A stretch of DNA of 5,091 bases from Nocardia sp. (GTDB lineage: Bacteria; Actinomycetota; Actinomycetes; Mycobacteriales; Mycobacteriaceae): NCBI GenBank assembly GCA_017354515.1, contig JAFMQT010000369.1:1-5091 (forward strand). The letters run 5' to 3'. Under the pieces are notes generated by a model. It had not been told where the DNA came from. It was given only the letters and a program-made list of their open reading frames with translations, and did not search any database. A program made the translations under genes and the position numbers. Shown piece by piece: positions 1 through 5,091 of the stretch (positions are counted from its first letter, which is position 1; every line of letters begins with the position of its first letter).

Positions 1-36
1 GCCGCTCTCAACGCGATCGCGAGCGAACAAGAGTGA
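1..36 (+). CDS. cobH: 3' end of probable cobH (precorrin-8X methylmutase), partial
   Basis: The first 36 bases read in frame 1 as AALNAIASEQE followed by TGA at 34-36. Only the C-terminus is present, so the product is inferred. CobH/CbiC proteins typically end in an Ala-rich helix with an ALNA- or AVNA-like motif, and cobH lies directly upstream of cobIJ in M. tuberculosis (Rv2065-Rv2066). CobH converts precorrin-8 to hydrogenobyrinic acid by moving a methyl group from C11 to C12. The stop codon overlaps the GTG start of cobIJ in a GTGA arrangement, so the two genes are probably co-transcribed and translationally coupled. The short fragment cannot exclude another upstream gene. Confidence 0.55.
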   Translation, partial: AALNAIASEQE

Positions 37-1577
37 CTACCGGCAAATTATGGGGTGTGGGGCTGGGCCCGGGGGATCCGGAACTGGTGACGGTCAAGGC
101 GGCCCGGGTCATCGCCGAGGCCGATGTGATCGCCTTCCACAGCGCCCGCCACGGCAGGAGCATCTCGCGCTCGATCGCCGCGCCCTATATGCGCGACGGG
201 CAACTGGAGGAGCACCTCGTCTATCCGGTCACCACCGAGACCACCGACCATCCCGGCGGCTATCAGGGTGCGATCGACCAGTTCTACGAGCAGGCGGCGA
301 AACTACTGGCCGGACATCTGGAAGCCGGGCGTACGGTGGCACTGCTGGCCGCCGGGGATCCGCTGTTCTACAGCTCCTATATGCATATGCACCGTCGGCT
401 GGCCGATCGATTCGACGCCGAGATCATTCCCGGAATCACCTCGGTCAGCGCCGCCTCGGCCGCACTCGGCACTCCCCTGGTCGAGGGTGAGCAGGTGCTG
501 ACCGTCCTGCCGGGCACCATGCCGCCCGATCAGCTCGCGCAGCGGCTGTCGGGAACCGACGCGGCCGCGATCATGAAACTCGGCCGCACCTATCCCGGTG
601 TGCGGCAGGCACTTTCCGAGTCCGGACGGCTTTCCGACGCCTACTATGTCGAGCGAGCCGGTTCCGGGCGACAGCGGATCCTGCGGGCGGCCGATGTGGA
701 TGATTCCGAGGTTCCGTACTTCGCGATCACCATCGTTCCCGGACCGGAACCGTCCACCGAGATCCCGCTGACTCGTTCGGGCGCCGAAAGTCCGGCCCCC
801 GCACCGGCTTCCGATCAGCCGGTCGGCGAGGTGGTGGTGGTCGGGCTGGGGCCGGGAGCGCCGGGGTGGACCACCCCGGAGGTGACCCGCGCACTGGCCG
901 CCGCCACCGATATCGTCGGCTACACCACGTATGTGAACCGGGTTCCGGTGCGGCCGGGGCAACGCCGGCATCTCAGCGACAACCGGGTCGAATCCGAACG
1001 TGCCGCCATGGCATTGGATTTGGCGAAGAAGGGTGCGCGCGTGGTCGTGGTATCCTCCGGCGATCCGGGGGTTTTCGCGATGGCCGCCGCCGTGGTAGAG
1101 GAGTCGGCCGACCCGCAGTGGAGCGGGGTGCCGGTGCGGGTGCTGCCCGGAGTCACCGCGGCCAGTGCGGTCGCGAGCCGCATCGGCGCACCACTGGGAC
1201 ACGATTTCGCGATGATCTCATTGTCGGATCGGCTGAAACCGTGGGAGACGGTGGCGCGGCGGATTTCCGCGGTCGCGGCGGCCGATATGGCGATCGCCGT
1301 GTACAACCCCGCCTCCTCGCAGCGTCGCCGGCAGGTCGGGGCGATGAAGGAGCTGCTGCTCGAACATCGCGACCCGCGCACGCCGGTGGTGCTGGGCCGC
1401 GATGTCGGCGGGCCCACCGAATCCGTGCGAGTCACCACACTCGGCGAACTCGATCCGGATGTCGTCGATATGCGCACCCTGCTGATCATCGGCGCCTCCA
1501 CCACCGAGATCGTGGAAACCCCCACCGGCCCACGAGTTTTCACCTCCCGCCGATACTCGACGCACGCGCGGAAGTGA
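33..1577 (+). CDS. cobIJ: CobIJ: fused precorrin-2 C20-methyltransferase and precorrin-3B C17-methyltransferase
   Basis: This 514-residue protein consists of two tandem tetrapyrrole (SAM-dependent) methylase domains. The N-terminal CobI domain (about 1-238) converts precorrin-2 to precorrin-3A. Its visible motifs are GVGLGPGDP (8-16), AAGDPLFY (106-113) and PGIT (133-136). The C-terminal CobJ domain (about 266-514) methylates C17 and contracts the ring of precorrin-3B to give precorrin-4. It carries GLGPG (271-275), SSGDPGVF (341-348), LPGVTA (371-376), YNPAS (424-428) and GRDVGGPTE (455-463). A Pro/Ala/Ser-rich linker (about 247-264) joins them. Length and organisation match the fused CobIJ of mycobacteria (about 508 residues). 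The GTG start at 33 overlaps the upstream stop (GTGA), has no strong Shine-Dalgarno and begins just before the first motif. The enzyme is cytosolic and acts in the aerobic cobalamin pathway. The intermediate oxidation step, CobG, is not in the window. Confidence 0.95.
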   Translation: MTTGKLWGVGLGPGDPELVTVKAARVIAEADVIAFHSARHGRSISRSIAAPYMRDGQLEEHLVYPVTTETTDHPGGYQGAIDQFYEQAAKLLAGHLEAGRTVALLAAGDPLFYSSYMHMHRRLADRFDAEIIPGITSVSAASAALGTPLVEGEQVLTVLPGTMPPDQLAQRLSGTDAAAIMKLGRTYPGVRQALSESGRLSDAYYVERAGSGRQRILRAADVDDSEVPYFAITIVPGPEPSTEIPLTRSGAESPAPAPASDQPVGEVVVVGLGPGAPGWTTPEVTRALAAATDIVGYTTYVNRVPVRPGQRRHLSDNRVESERAAMALDLAKKGARVVVVSSGDPGVFAMAAAVVEESADPQWSGVPVRVLPGVTAASAVASRIGAPLGHDFAMISLSDRLKPWETVARRISAVAAADMAIAVYNPASSQRRRQVGAMKELLLEHRDPRTPVVLGRDVGGPTESVRVTTLGELDPDVVDMRTLLIIGASTTEIVETPTGPRVFTSRRYSTHARK

Positions 1578-1585
1578 CCGCCTTC

Positions 1586-1615
1586 CGCTGCGAGCGCCCG
1601 TGGGGCCGCTCAGCG
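1586..1615. terminator. Hairpin between convergent cobIJ and cobK, candidate bidirectional terminator
   Basis: The 46-base gap between the two convergent stop codons contains an inverted repeat. CGCTG (1586-1590) pairs with CAGCG (1611-1615), AGCG (1593-1596) with CGCT (1607-1610), and CCC (1597-1599) with GGG (1603-1605). The loop is GTG, with small bulges at 1591-1592 and 1606. That gives 12 base pairs, almost all G-C. There is no T-run on either side, so it would be a U-less terminator of the kind proposed for actinobacteria. The position is right for one, but hairpins arise easily by chance in GC-rich DNA. Confidence 0.4.
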
Positions 1616-1623
1616 TATGCCCA

Positions 1624-2418
1624 TTACCCGGCGGCAGAGCCGCTCACCTCGCGCAGCCACTCCCATGCGGCGGCGGGTGTGGGAGCGGTGATCGCACCGT
1701 CGGGCAGGGGTGGGCGGTCGATCATGACGACCGGGATGCCGCGGGTGCGGGCGGCGAGGAGTTTGGCCTCGGTCATCGTGCCGCCGCTGTCCTTGGTGAC
1801 CAGGGCGGTAATTCGGTGCTCGTCGAGCAGGGCGAGTTCGGCGGCCGGGTCGAACGGCCCGCGGGCCAGCAGTAATCGGTGCTGTGGCGGAACCGCACCG
1901 GTCGGCGGGTCGATGGCGCGGATCAGGAACCACGGCCGCGTGAGGTCCGCGAAGTGGGATACGCCCTGGCGGCCGATGGTCAGGAATATCCGCTCGAAGG
2001 TGGCGACGGCCGCGGCGGCGGCGGTCAGGTCGGGGACCCGGATCCACCTGTCGGCGGGCTCCTCCCGCCAGCTCGGGCGGCGCAGGTGCAGGATCGGCAG
2101 CCCTGCCCGGGCCGCCGCTCGAGCCGCGTGCCGGGATATGGCGCCCGCGAAAGGGTGAGTGGCATCTACCACGGCGGCGATATCGTTGGCCGACAACCAC
2201 TCTCGCAGCCCATCGGCACCACCGAACCCACCGATCCGAGTGTGCCCCTCGGGTAGCACGGGTTCGCGGACCCGGCCCGCCAGCGAGGAGACGAGGTCGA
2301 ATCCACGGTCTCCCGTGGCGATTTCGGCAAGTTCGCGCGCTTCGGAGGTACCGCCCAAGATCAGAACCTTGACCCGGTGTTCTCCGGATCGTCCCGCAGC
2401 CGTTGTCCCGGAACTCAT
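1624..2418 (-). CDS. cobK: CobK: precorrin-6A reductase
   Basis: CobK reduces precorrin-6A to precorrin-6B with NADPH in the aerobic cobalamin pathway. The 264-residue product has the family landmarks. They are a Rossmann-type ILGGTSEAREL (20-30) for the dinucleotide, VVDATHPFA (83-91), ARGPF (185-189) and VTKDSGG (207-213) near the C-terminal half. The ATG at 2418 is chosen because it forms an ATGA overlap with the cobL stop and is the last possible start before the Rossmann strand; residues 2-15 contain no Met, Val or Leu. This leaves about 15 residues ahead of the usual first strand, slightly longer than typical CobK. An ATG at 2463 in the same frame would overlap cobL by 49 bases and is less likely. 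It is the last gene of the minus-strand operon and converges on cobIJ. Confidence 0.93.
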   Translation of the reverse strand: MSSGTTAAGRSGEHRVKVLILGGTSEARELAEIATGDRGFDLVSSLAGRVREPVLPEGHTRIGGFGGADGLREWLSANDIAAVVDATHPFAGAISRHAARAAARAGLPILHLRRPSWREEPADRWIRVPDLTAAAAAVATFERIFLTIGRQGVSHFADLTRPWFLIRAIDPPTGAVPPQHRLLLARGPFDPAAELALLDEHRITALVTKDSGGTMTEAKLLAARTRGIPVVMIDRPPLPDGAITAPTPAAAWEWLREVSGSAAG

Positions 2419-3671
2419 TCCGGGCCTGGGGCGTGGTGATCGGCCGGTTTGGTGACGATCCACTGCGCGACCGGTAGGTGCGGACGCCAGGCAGTGAAAC
2501 CGCCGAGCGGTTCGCCGCGGTAGATCTGGAATTTACGCAGGGCGCCACCCCATTCGGCACGGCGTTGGAGCAGCAAGGCCTCGGATTCGGCGGTCACCGC
2601 GTTCACGACCAATCGCCCGCCCGGCCGCAGCCGGGACCAGCAGGCGTCCACCAGTCCGGGTTGTGTGAGACCGCCGCCGATGAAGATCGCGTCCGGGACG
2701 GGAGGTTGGGCTGGCGATCCTGATTCCGTTGTTTCTGTGAGGAATTCGCCACGCACCTCGATCGCGGGCACACCGAGTGCGGTGGTGTTGGCAGCGATCT
2801 GGTCGCGGCGGGATTCGGAGCGCTCGAAGGTGACGGCGCGACAGTCGGGGTTGGTGCGGCACCATTCGATGGCAATACTGCCCGATCCACCACCGACATC
2901 CCACAGCAGTTCGCCCGGTGCCGGTGCGAGGGCGGCGATCGACAGCGCACGGATCTCGGATTTGGTGAGCTGCCCGTCGCCCTGATAGCCGGCGTCGGGC
3001 AGTCCGGGAATGCGCGTCAGCCGAAGTGTTCGCCGATCACGAACCGCCTCGATGGCCACGATGTTGAGCCGATCGCCGGGCGCATGCGGCCAGTCGGCCG
3101 CGATGCCGTCCACGATCCGCTCCGCGGGGCCGCCCAACTGCTCGAGTACGCTCAGGCGCGACTGGCCGAATCCCTTGCCGCGCAATAGTTCCGCCAGCTC
3201 GCGTGGAGTGTTCTCATCCCCGCTGAGCACCAGCAGTCGCCGCCCGTGCGTGAGTTCGGGAAGGACCGTCTCCAGCGGACGGGCGACCGTACTGACCACC
3301 GGGATGTGCGCACTCGGCCAGCCCAGCCGCGCACACGCCAAGGTAGCCGACGACGGTTGCGGGAATACCCGGATCGCCTGCGGGCCCAGTATTTTCGCGA
3401 GGGTAACTCCGATTCCGTAGAACATCGGATCGCCACTGGCCAGCACGCAGACCCGGCGATCGCGGTAGCTGTCGATCAGGTCCGGCAGCACCGGCAGCAA
3501 TGGGCTCGGCCAGCACACCCGCTCGGCACCGGTCGCCTCGGCGGGGACCAGATCCAATTGACGGGCAGAACCGAGAAGCACCTGCGCGTGCTGGACCCGC
3601 GCCCGAGCCGTCTCGGGCAGGCCGGGCCAGCCGTCGGCGCCGATCCCGACCACCGGAATCGGATCGCTCAC
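2415..3671 (-). CDS. cobL: CobL: precorrin-6B C5,15-methyltransferase (decarboxylating), CbiE-CbiT fusion
   Basis: CobL turns precorrin-6B into precorrin-8 by methylating C5 and C15 and decarboxylating the C12 acetate side chain. The 418-residue product has two domains. The N-terminal CbiE-type tetrapyrrole methylase (about 1-205) shows SGDPMFYGIG (79-88) and PQPSSATLACARLGW (104-118). The C-terminal CbiT-type Rossmann methyltransferase (about 230-418) shows GQLTKSEIRA (233-242), the SAM loop WDVGGGSGSIAIEW (257-270), DAIFIGGGL (327-335) and RPGGRLVVNAVT (349-360). The GTG start at 3671 overlaps the upstream reductase stop (GTGA). The frame stays open upstream to 4652, but that part is antisense-like shadow over the reductase gene. 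Length fits the family (about 390-415 residues). A short polar insert (about 312-326) lies between conserved parts of the CbiT domain. It is directly followed by cobK with no cobM between. Confidence 0.95.
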   Translation of the reverse strand: MSDPIPVVGIGADGWPGLPETARARVQHAQVLLGSARQLDLVPAEATGAERVCWPSPLLPVLPDLIDSYRDRRVCVLASGDPMFYGIGVTLAKILGPQAIRVFPQPSSATLACARLGWPSAHIPVVSTVARPLETVLPELTHGRRLLVLSGDENTPRELAELLRGKGFGQSRLSVLEQLGGPAERIVDGIAADWPHAPGDRLNIVAIEAVRDRRTLRLTRIPGLPDAGYQGDGQLTKSEIRALSIAALAPAPGELLWDVGGGSGSIAIEWCRTNPDCRAVTFERSESRRDQIAANTTALGVPAIEVRGEFLTETTESGSPAQPPVPDAIFIGGGLTQPGLVDACWSRLRPGGRLVVNAVTAESEALLLQRRAEWGGALRKFQIYRGEPLGGFTAWRPHLPVAQWIVTKPADHHAPGPE

Positions 3672-4423
3672 CGCGGCATCCGTCGCCAGATCGGCTGCGG
3701 CACAACCCGTGCCACCGCATACAGCAGCCGCAACGCACCCGGTACCCAGATTTTTCCGGCGCGGCGGCGCAGTCCGGACTCCACCGCCTCGGCCACCTGA
3801 TCCGGGGTGCTCGACAGCGGTGCGGGACTCATCCCCTCGGTCATCCGGCCGATCACGAATCCGGGGCGCACCAGCAGCAGATGCACACCGCTGCCGTGCA
3901 GGGCGTCCGACAGTCCGGAGGCGAATCCGTCCAGCCCCGCCTTGCCCGATCCGTAGACGTAGTTGGCGCGCCGCACCCGGATCCCGGCAACCGAACTGAA
4001 CACCACCAGCTGCCCGCTGCCCTGGTCGCGCAGCAGATTCGCCAGCACGGTCAGCACATTCACCTGCGCGATGAAATCGGTGTGCAGGACGGCGACCGCG
4101 GCGGCCGGATCCCGTTCCGCGCGAATCTGATCGCCCAGCACGCCGAACGCCAGGACCGCCACCCCGATCCGGCCGTGGTCGGCGACCACCTTCTCCAGCA
4201 GCGGGGTGTGCGAGCCCAGATCGTCGGCATCGAATTCCACCCGATGCACCGCAGTGGCGCCTGCGTCCATCAAGGTCGCGGACTCCCGGTCCAAGCGATG
4301 GCTGCCGCGGGCGGCCAGCACCACCTCGCGGCCCGCGCAGATTCGCCGCACGATCCGCACACCCATCTCGCTGCGGCCGCCCAGCAGCACGATGACGCCC
4401 TCGTCCACCTCTCGCACACCCAT
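3668..4423 (-). CDS. DprE2-like short-chain dehydrogenase/reductase (Rv2073c-type)
   Basis: This is a 251-residue NAD(P)-dependent oxidoreductase of the short-chain dehydrogenase/reductase (SDR) superfamily. The cofactor loop is LLGGRSEMG (13-21) instead of the classical TGxxxGIG. The catalytic Ser is in VFSSVAG (141-147), and Tyr157 and Lys161 form the YxxxK motif inside RRANYVYGSGKAGLDGF. From memory of the family, the loop, the FDADD, AFGVLGD and RRANYVYG blocks, and the C-terminal IWRRMP end all resemble DprE2. DprE2 reduces decaprenylphosphoryl-2-keto-ribose in arabinan precursor synthesis. The closest match in size and position is M. tuberculosis Rv2073c, next to cobL. The ATG at 4423 is chosen because the cofactor strand begins about 10 residues later. 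Upstream in-frame codons would overrun the divergent gene. The start codon lies inside a 19-bp palindrome. It is first in the operon and its stop overlaps cobL. The substrate is unknown, and a cobalamin role rests on context alone. Confidence 0.85.
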   Translation of the reverse strand: MGVREVDEGVIVLLGGRSEMGVRIVRRICAGREVVLAARGSHRLDRESATLMDAGATAVHRVEFDADDLGSHTPLLEKVVADHGRIGVAVLAFGVLGDQIRAERDPAAAVAVLHTDFIAQVNVLTVLANLLRDQGSGQLVVFSSVAGIRVRRANYVYGSGKAGLDGFASGLSDALHGSGVHLLLVRPGFVIGRMTEGMSPAPLSSTPDQVAEAVESGLRRRAGKIWVPGALRLLYAVARVVPQPIWRRMPR

Positions 4424-4440
4424 GGCGGACAGTCTGCCAT
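4422..4440. repeat. 19-bp near-perfect palindrome over the reductase start codon (possible operator or mRNA hairpin)
   Basis: On the + strand the sequence reads ATGGCGGAC-A-GTCTGCCAT. The two 9-base arms are reverse complements apart from one position (G/T in the middle of the arm). The site begins at the reductase start codon (complement of 4421-4423) and lies 27 bases ahead of the divergent + strand ATG at 4467. This is a common position and shape for the operator of a dimeric repressor. In a longer reductase transcript it could also fold and hide the start codon. No regulator gene is in the window, so the role is inferred. Confidence 0.45.
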
Positions 4441-4453
4441 CGGCCGCGATTGC

Positions 4454-4459
4454 TAGCGT
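4454..4459 (+). promoter_or_regulatory. Putative -10 box (TAGCGT) for a leaderless transcript
   Basis: TAGCGT fits the actinobacterial TANNNT -10 pattern. It ends 7 bases before the A of the ATG at 4467, the spacing expected if transcription starts at the start codon itself. No Shine-Dalgarno-like purine run lies between the box and the ATG, which agrees with leaderless initiation. No convincing -35 element is visible about 17 bases upstream, where the sequence runs into the palindrome. Confidence 0.4.
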
Positions 4460-4466
4460 CACGACC

Positions 4467-4886
4467 ATGACGAGCACCGACGCCATTGGTTCCGACGTTC
4501 CCGGGCTGACGCCCGCGGCACTGGAATTCGTCACCGAACGCCACGTCGCGACCCTGACGACCCTGCGCGCCGACGGCACCCCGCATGTGGTGGCGGTCGG
4601 ATTCACCTGGGATCCCGAGGCCGGGATCGCGCGGGTGATCACCAGCGGTCATACCGTCAAGGCCCGAAACGCCGATCGGCGAGGTTATGCGGCGGTGAGC
4701 CAGGTCGACGGCGCCCGCTGGCTCACGCTGGAGGGCCCGGCGCAGGTCCGCCGCGACCCGGACGAGGTCGCCGAGGCCGAACAGCGCTATGCCCGGCGAT
4801 ACCGGACTCCACGGGTCAATCCCGAGCGCGTGGTGATCGCGATCCGGGCGACCCGGGTCCTGGCCAGCCGCTCCCTGCGCGGCTGA
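4467..4886 (+). CDS. F420-dependent biliverdin reductase-like protein (FDOR-B, PPOX/split beta-barrel family; Rv2074-type)
   Basis: This 139-residue soluble protein belongs to the flavin/deazaflavin oxidoreductase, pyridoxamine-phosphate-oxidase-like split beta-barrel group. The blocks ERHVATLTTLRADGTPHVV (24-42), VGFTWDP (44-50), VITSGHTVKARNADRRG (57-73), SQVDGARWLTLEG (78-90) and RYRTPRVNPERVV (111-123) closely match M. tuberculosis Rv2074 as I remember it. Rv2074 is a 137-residue enzyme reported to reduce biliverdin with F420H2. The basic stretch around Lys65-Arg72 is where this group contacts the cofactor. The first 13 or so residues are a variable extension. The ATG at 4467 is the only good start before the conserved core and suits leaderless initiation. 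It is divergent from the reductase operon and converges on the peptidase gene. Its position beside corrin genes suggests tetrapyrrole chemistry, but the physiological substrate here is unproven. Confidence 0.88.
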   Translation: MTSTDAIGSDVPGLTPAALEFVTERHVATLTTLRADGTPHVVAVGFTWDPEAGIARVITSGHTVKARNADRRGYAAVSQVDGARWLTLEGPAQVRRDPDEVAEAEQRYARRYRTPRVNPERVVIAIRATRVLASRSLRG

Positions 4887-4903
4887 TCGCCGTCAGTGGG
4901 GGC

Positions 4904-5091
4904 TCACAGCACTGTCAGACCGTGCGGGCGTTTGTTGACCGCTTCACAGCCGTCCTCGGTGACCACCACGATGTCCTCGATCCGCGCACCCCACTCGCCG
5001 GGAAAGTAGATTCCCGGTTCGATACTGAAGGCCATACCGGCACGCAGCGTGATGTCGTTACCGCCGACGATATAGGGCTCCTCGTGCACCG
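4904..5091 (-). CDS. pepE: C-terminus of an M24 family Xaa-Pro dipeptidase/aminopeptidase (PepE/PepQ-like), partial
   Basis: Sixty-one C-terminal codons are present and the gene runs off the right edge. The fragment starts VHEEPYI, the second active-site His region of M24B peptidases. It continues through FSIEPGIYFPGEWGARIEDIVVV-type sequence. Glu24 of the fragment (in SIEPG) and Glu38 (in RIED) correspond to two of the five metal ligands. The upstream Asp, Asp and His ligands lie outside the window. These enzymes are cytosolic and remove residues preceding proline. M. tuberculosis PepE (Rv2089c) is a likely relative, recalled rather than searched. The Val codon at 5089-5087 is internal, not a start. 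The stop at 4904-4906 is 17 bases from the stop of the convergent + strand gene. Confidence 0.88.
   Translation of the reverse strand, partial: VHEEPYIVGGNDITLRAGMAFSIEPGIYFPGEWGARIEDIVVVTEDGCEAVNKRPHGLTVL

Noticed and set aside
303..1202. A 299-codon minus-strand open frame inside cobIJ
   Set aside because: It lies antisense to both conserved methylase domains and has His/Gly/Arg-rich composition and no family motifs.
866..2158. A 430-codon + strand open frame across the end of cobIJ and the cobK region
   Set aside because: It overlaps two clearly recognisable genes in other frames. Its translation is Arg/Gly/Ala-rich low-complexity sequence with no motif, typical of spurious frames in GC-rich DNA.
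3500..4456. A 318-codon + strand open frame opposite the reductase gene
   Set aside because: Its composition is Arg/Pro/His/Gln-rich with no recognisable motif, and it is antisense to a gene with intact SDR catalytic residues.
4424..4642. N-terminal extension of the reductase to upstream ATG or GTG codons
   Set aside because: It would run through the divergent 5' gene, and the cofactor-binding strand already starts about 10 residues after the ATG at 4423.
3672..4652. Upstream extension of the cobL frame to a start at 4652
   Set aside because: The extension is Arg/Gly-rich and overlaps the reductase gene and the divergent F420-type gene. The methylase domain begins right at the GTG at 3671, which has the usual GTGA overlap.
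4894..4914. CAGTG...CACTG inverted repeat near the convergent 3' ends of the F420-type and peptidase genes
   Set aside because: It has only a 5-bp stem with an 11-base loop, is partly inside the peptidase coding region and has no T-run. It is too weak to call a terminator.
1..5091. Cobalamin riboswitch, tRNA, CRISPR or mobile element
   Set aside because: No B12-box-like conserved core, cloverleaf, regularly spaced repeats, transposase motif or terminal inverted repeats were seen. The 5' ends of the cobH-cobIJ transcription unit lie outside the window, so a riboswitch there cannot be judged.

Overview
The window is uniformly GC-rich, gene-dense DNA with overlapping start and stop codons and frequent GTG starts. 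It contains an F420-family protein and a Mycobacterium-type cobalamin (cob) gene neighbourhood. This points to a mycolic-acid actinomycete (order Mycobacteriales), most likely Nocardia or a close relative. The genus is inferred from protein character and gene order and has not been tested by a search.

Layout: (1) bases 1-36 hold the last codons of a + strand gene, probably cobH, joined through a GTGA overlap to cobIJ (33-1577, +), a two-domain precorrin methyltransferase. (2) A 46-base convergent gap with a GC-rich hairpin separates cobIJ from a minus-strand operon. (3) That operon reads, in transcription order, a short-chain dehydrogenase/reductase resembling DprE2 (4423-3668), cobL (3671-2415) and cobK (2418-1624). 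Each pair overlaps by exactly 4 bases (GTGA, then ATGA). (4) A 43-base divergent intergenic stretch carries a near-perfect 19-bp palindrome over the reductase start codon and a TANNNT -10-like box placed for leaderless transcription of the next + strand gene. (5) That gene (4467-4886, +) is a small split-beta-barrel flavin/deazaflavin protein closely resembling the Mycobacterium tuberculosis F420-dependent biliverdin reductase Rv2074. (6) The window ends in the C-terminus of a minus-strand M24 Xaa-Pro peptidase (PepE/PepQ type).

How the genes fit together: CobI, CobJ, CobK, CobL and CobH are steps of the aerobic (late cobalt insertion) route from precorrin-2 to hydrogenobyrinate. CobI methylates C20 and CobJ contracts the ring and methylates C17. 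CobK then reduces precorrin-6A, CobL methylates C5 and C15 and decarboxylates, and CobH moves a methyl group. CobG, CobM and CobF steps are not encoded here. CobM is notable because in M. tuberculosis, as I recall its order, cobM lies between cobL and cobK, whereas here those two genes overlap directly. The DprE2-like reductase and the biliverdin-reductase-like protein are the accessory genes whose conserved link to corrin synthesis is unexplained.

No tRNA, rRNA, CRISPR array, insertion sequence, cobalamin riboswitch or phage-like element was seen. No stretch longer than 46 bases lacks a gene. I see no wholly new system; the most interesting points are the regulatory architecture at 4422-4466 and the two accessory reductases.
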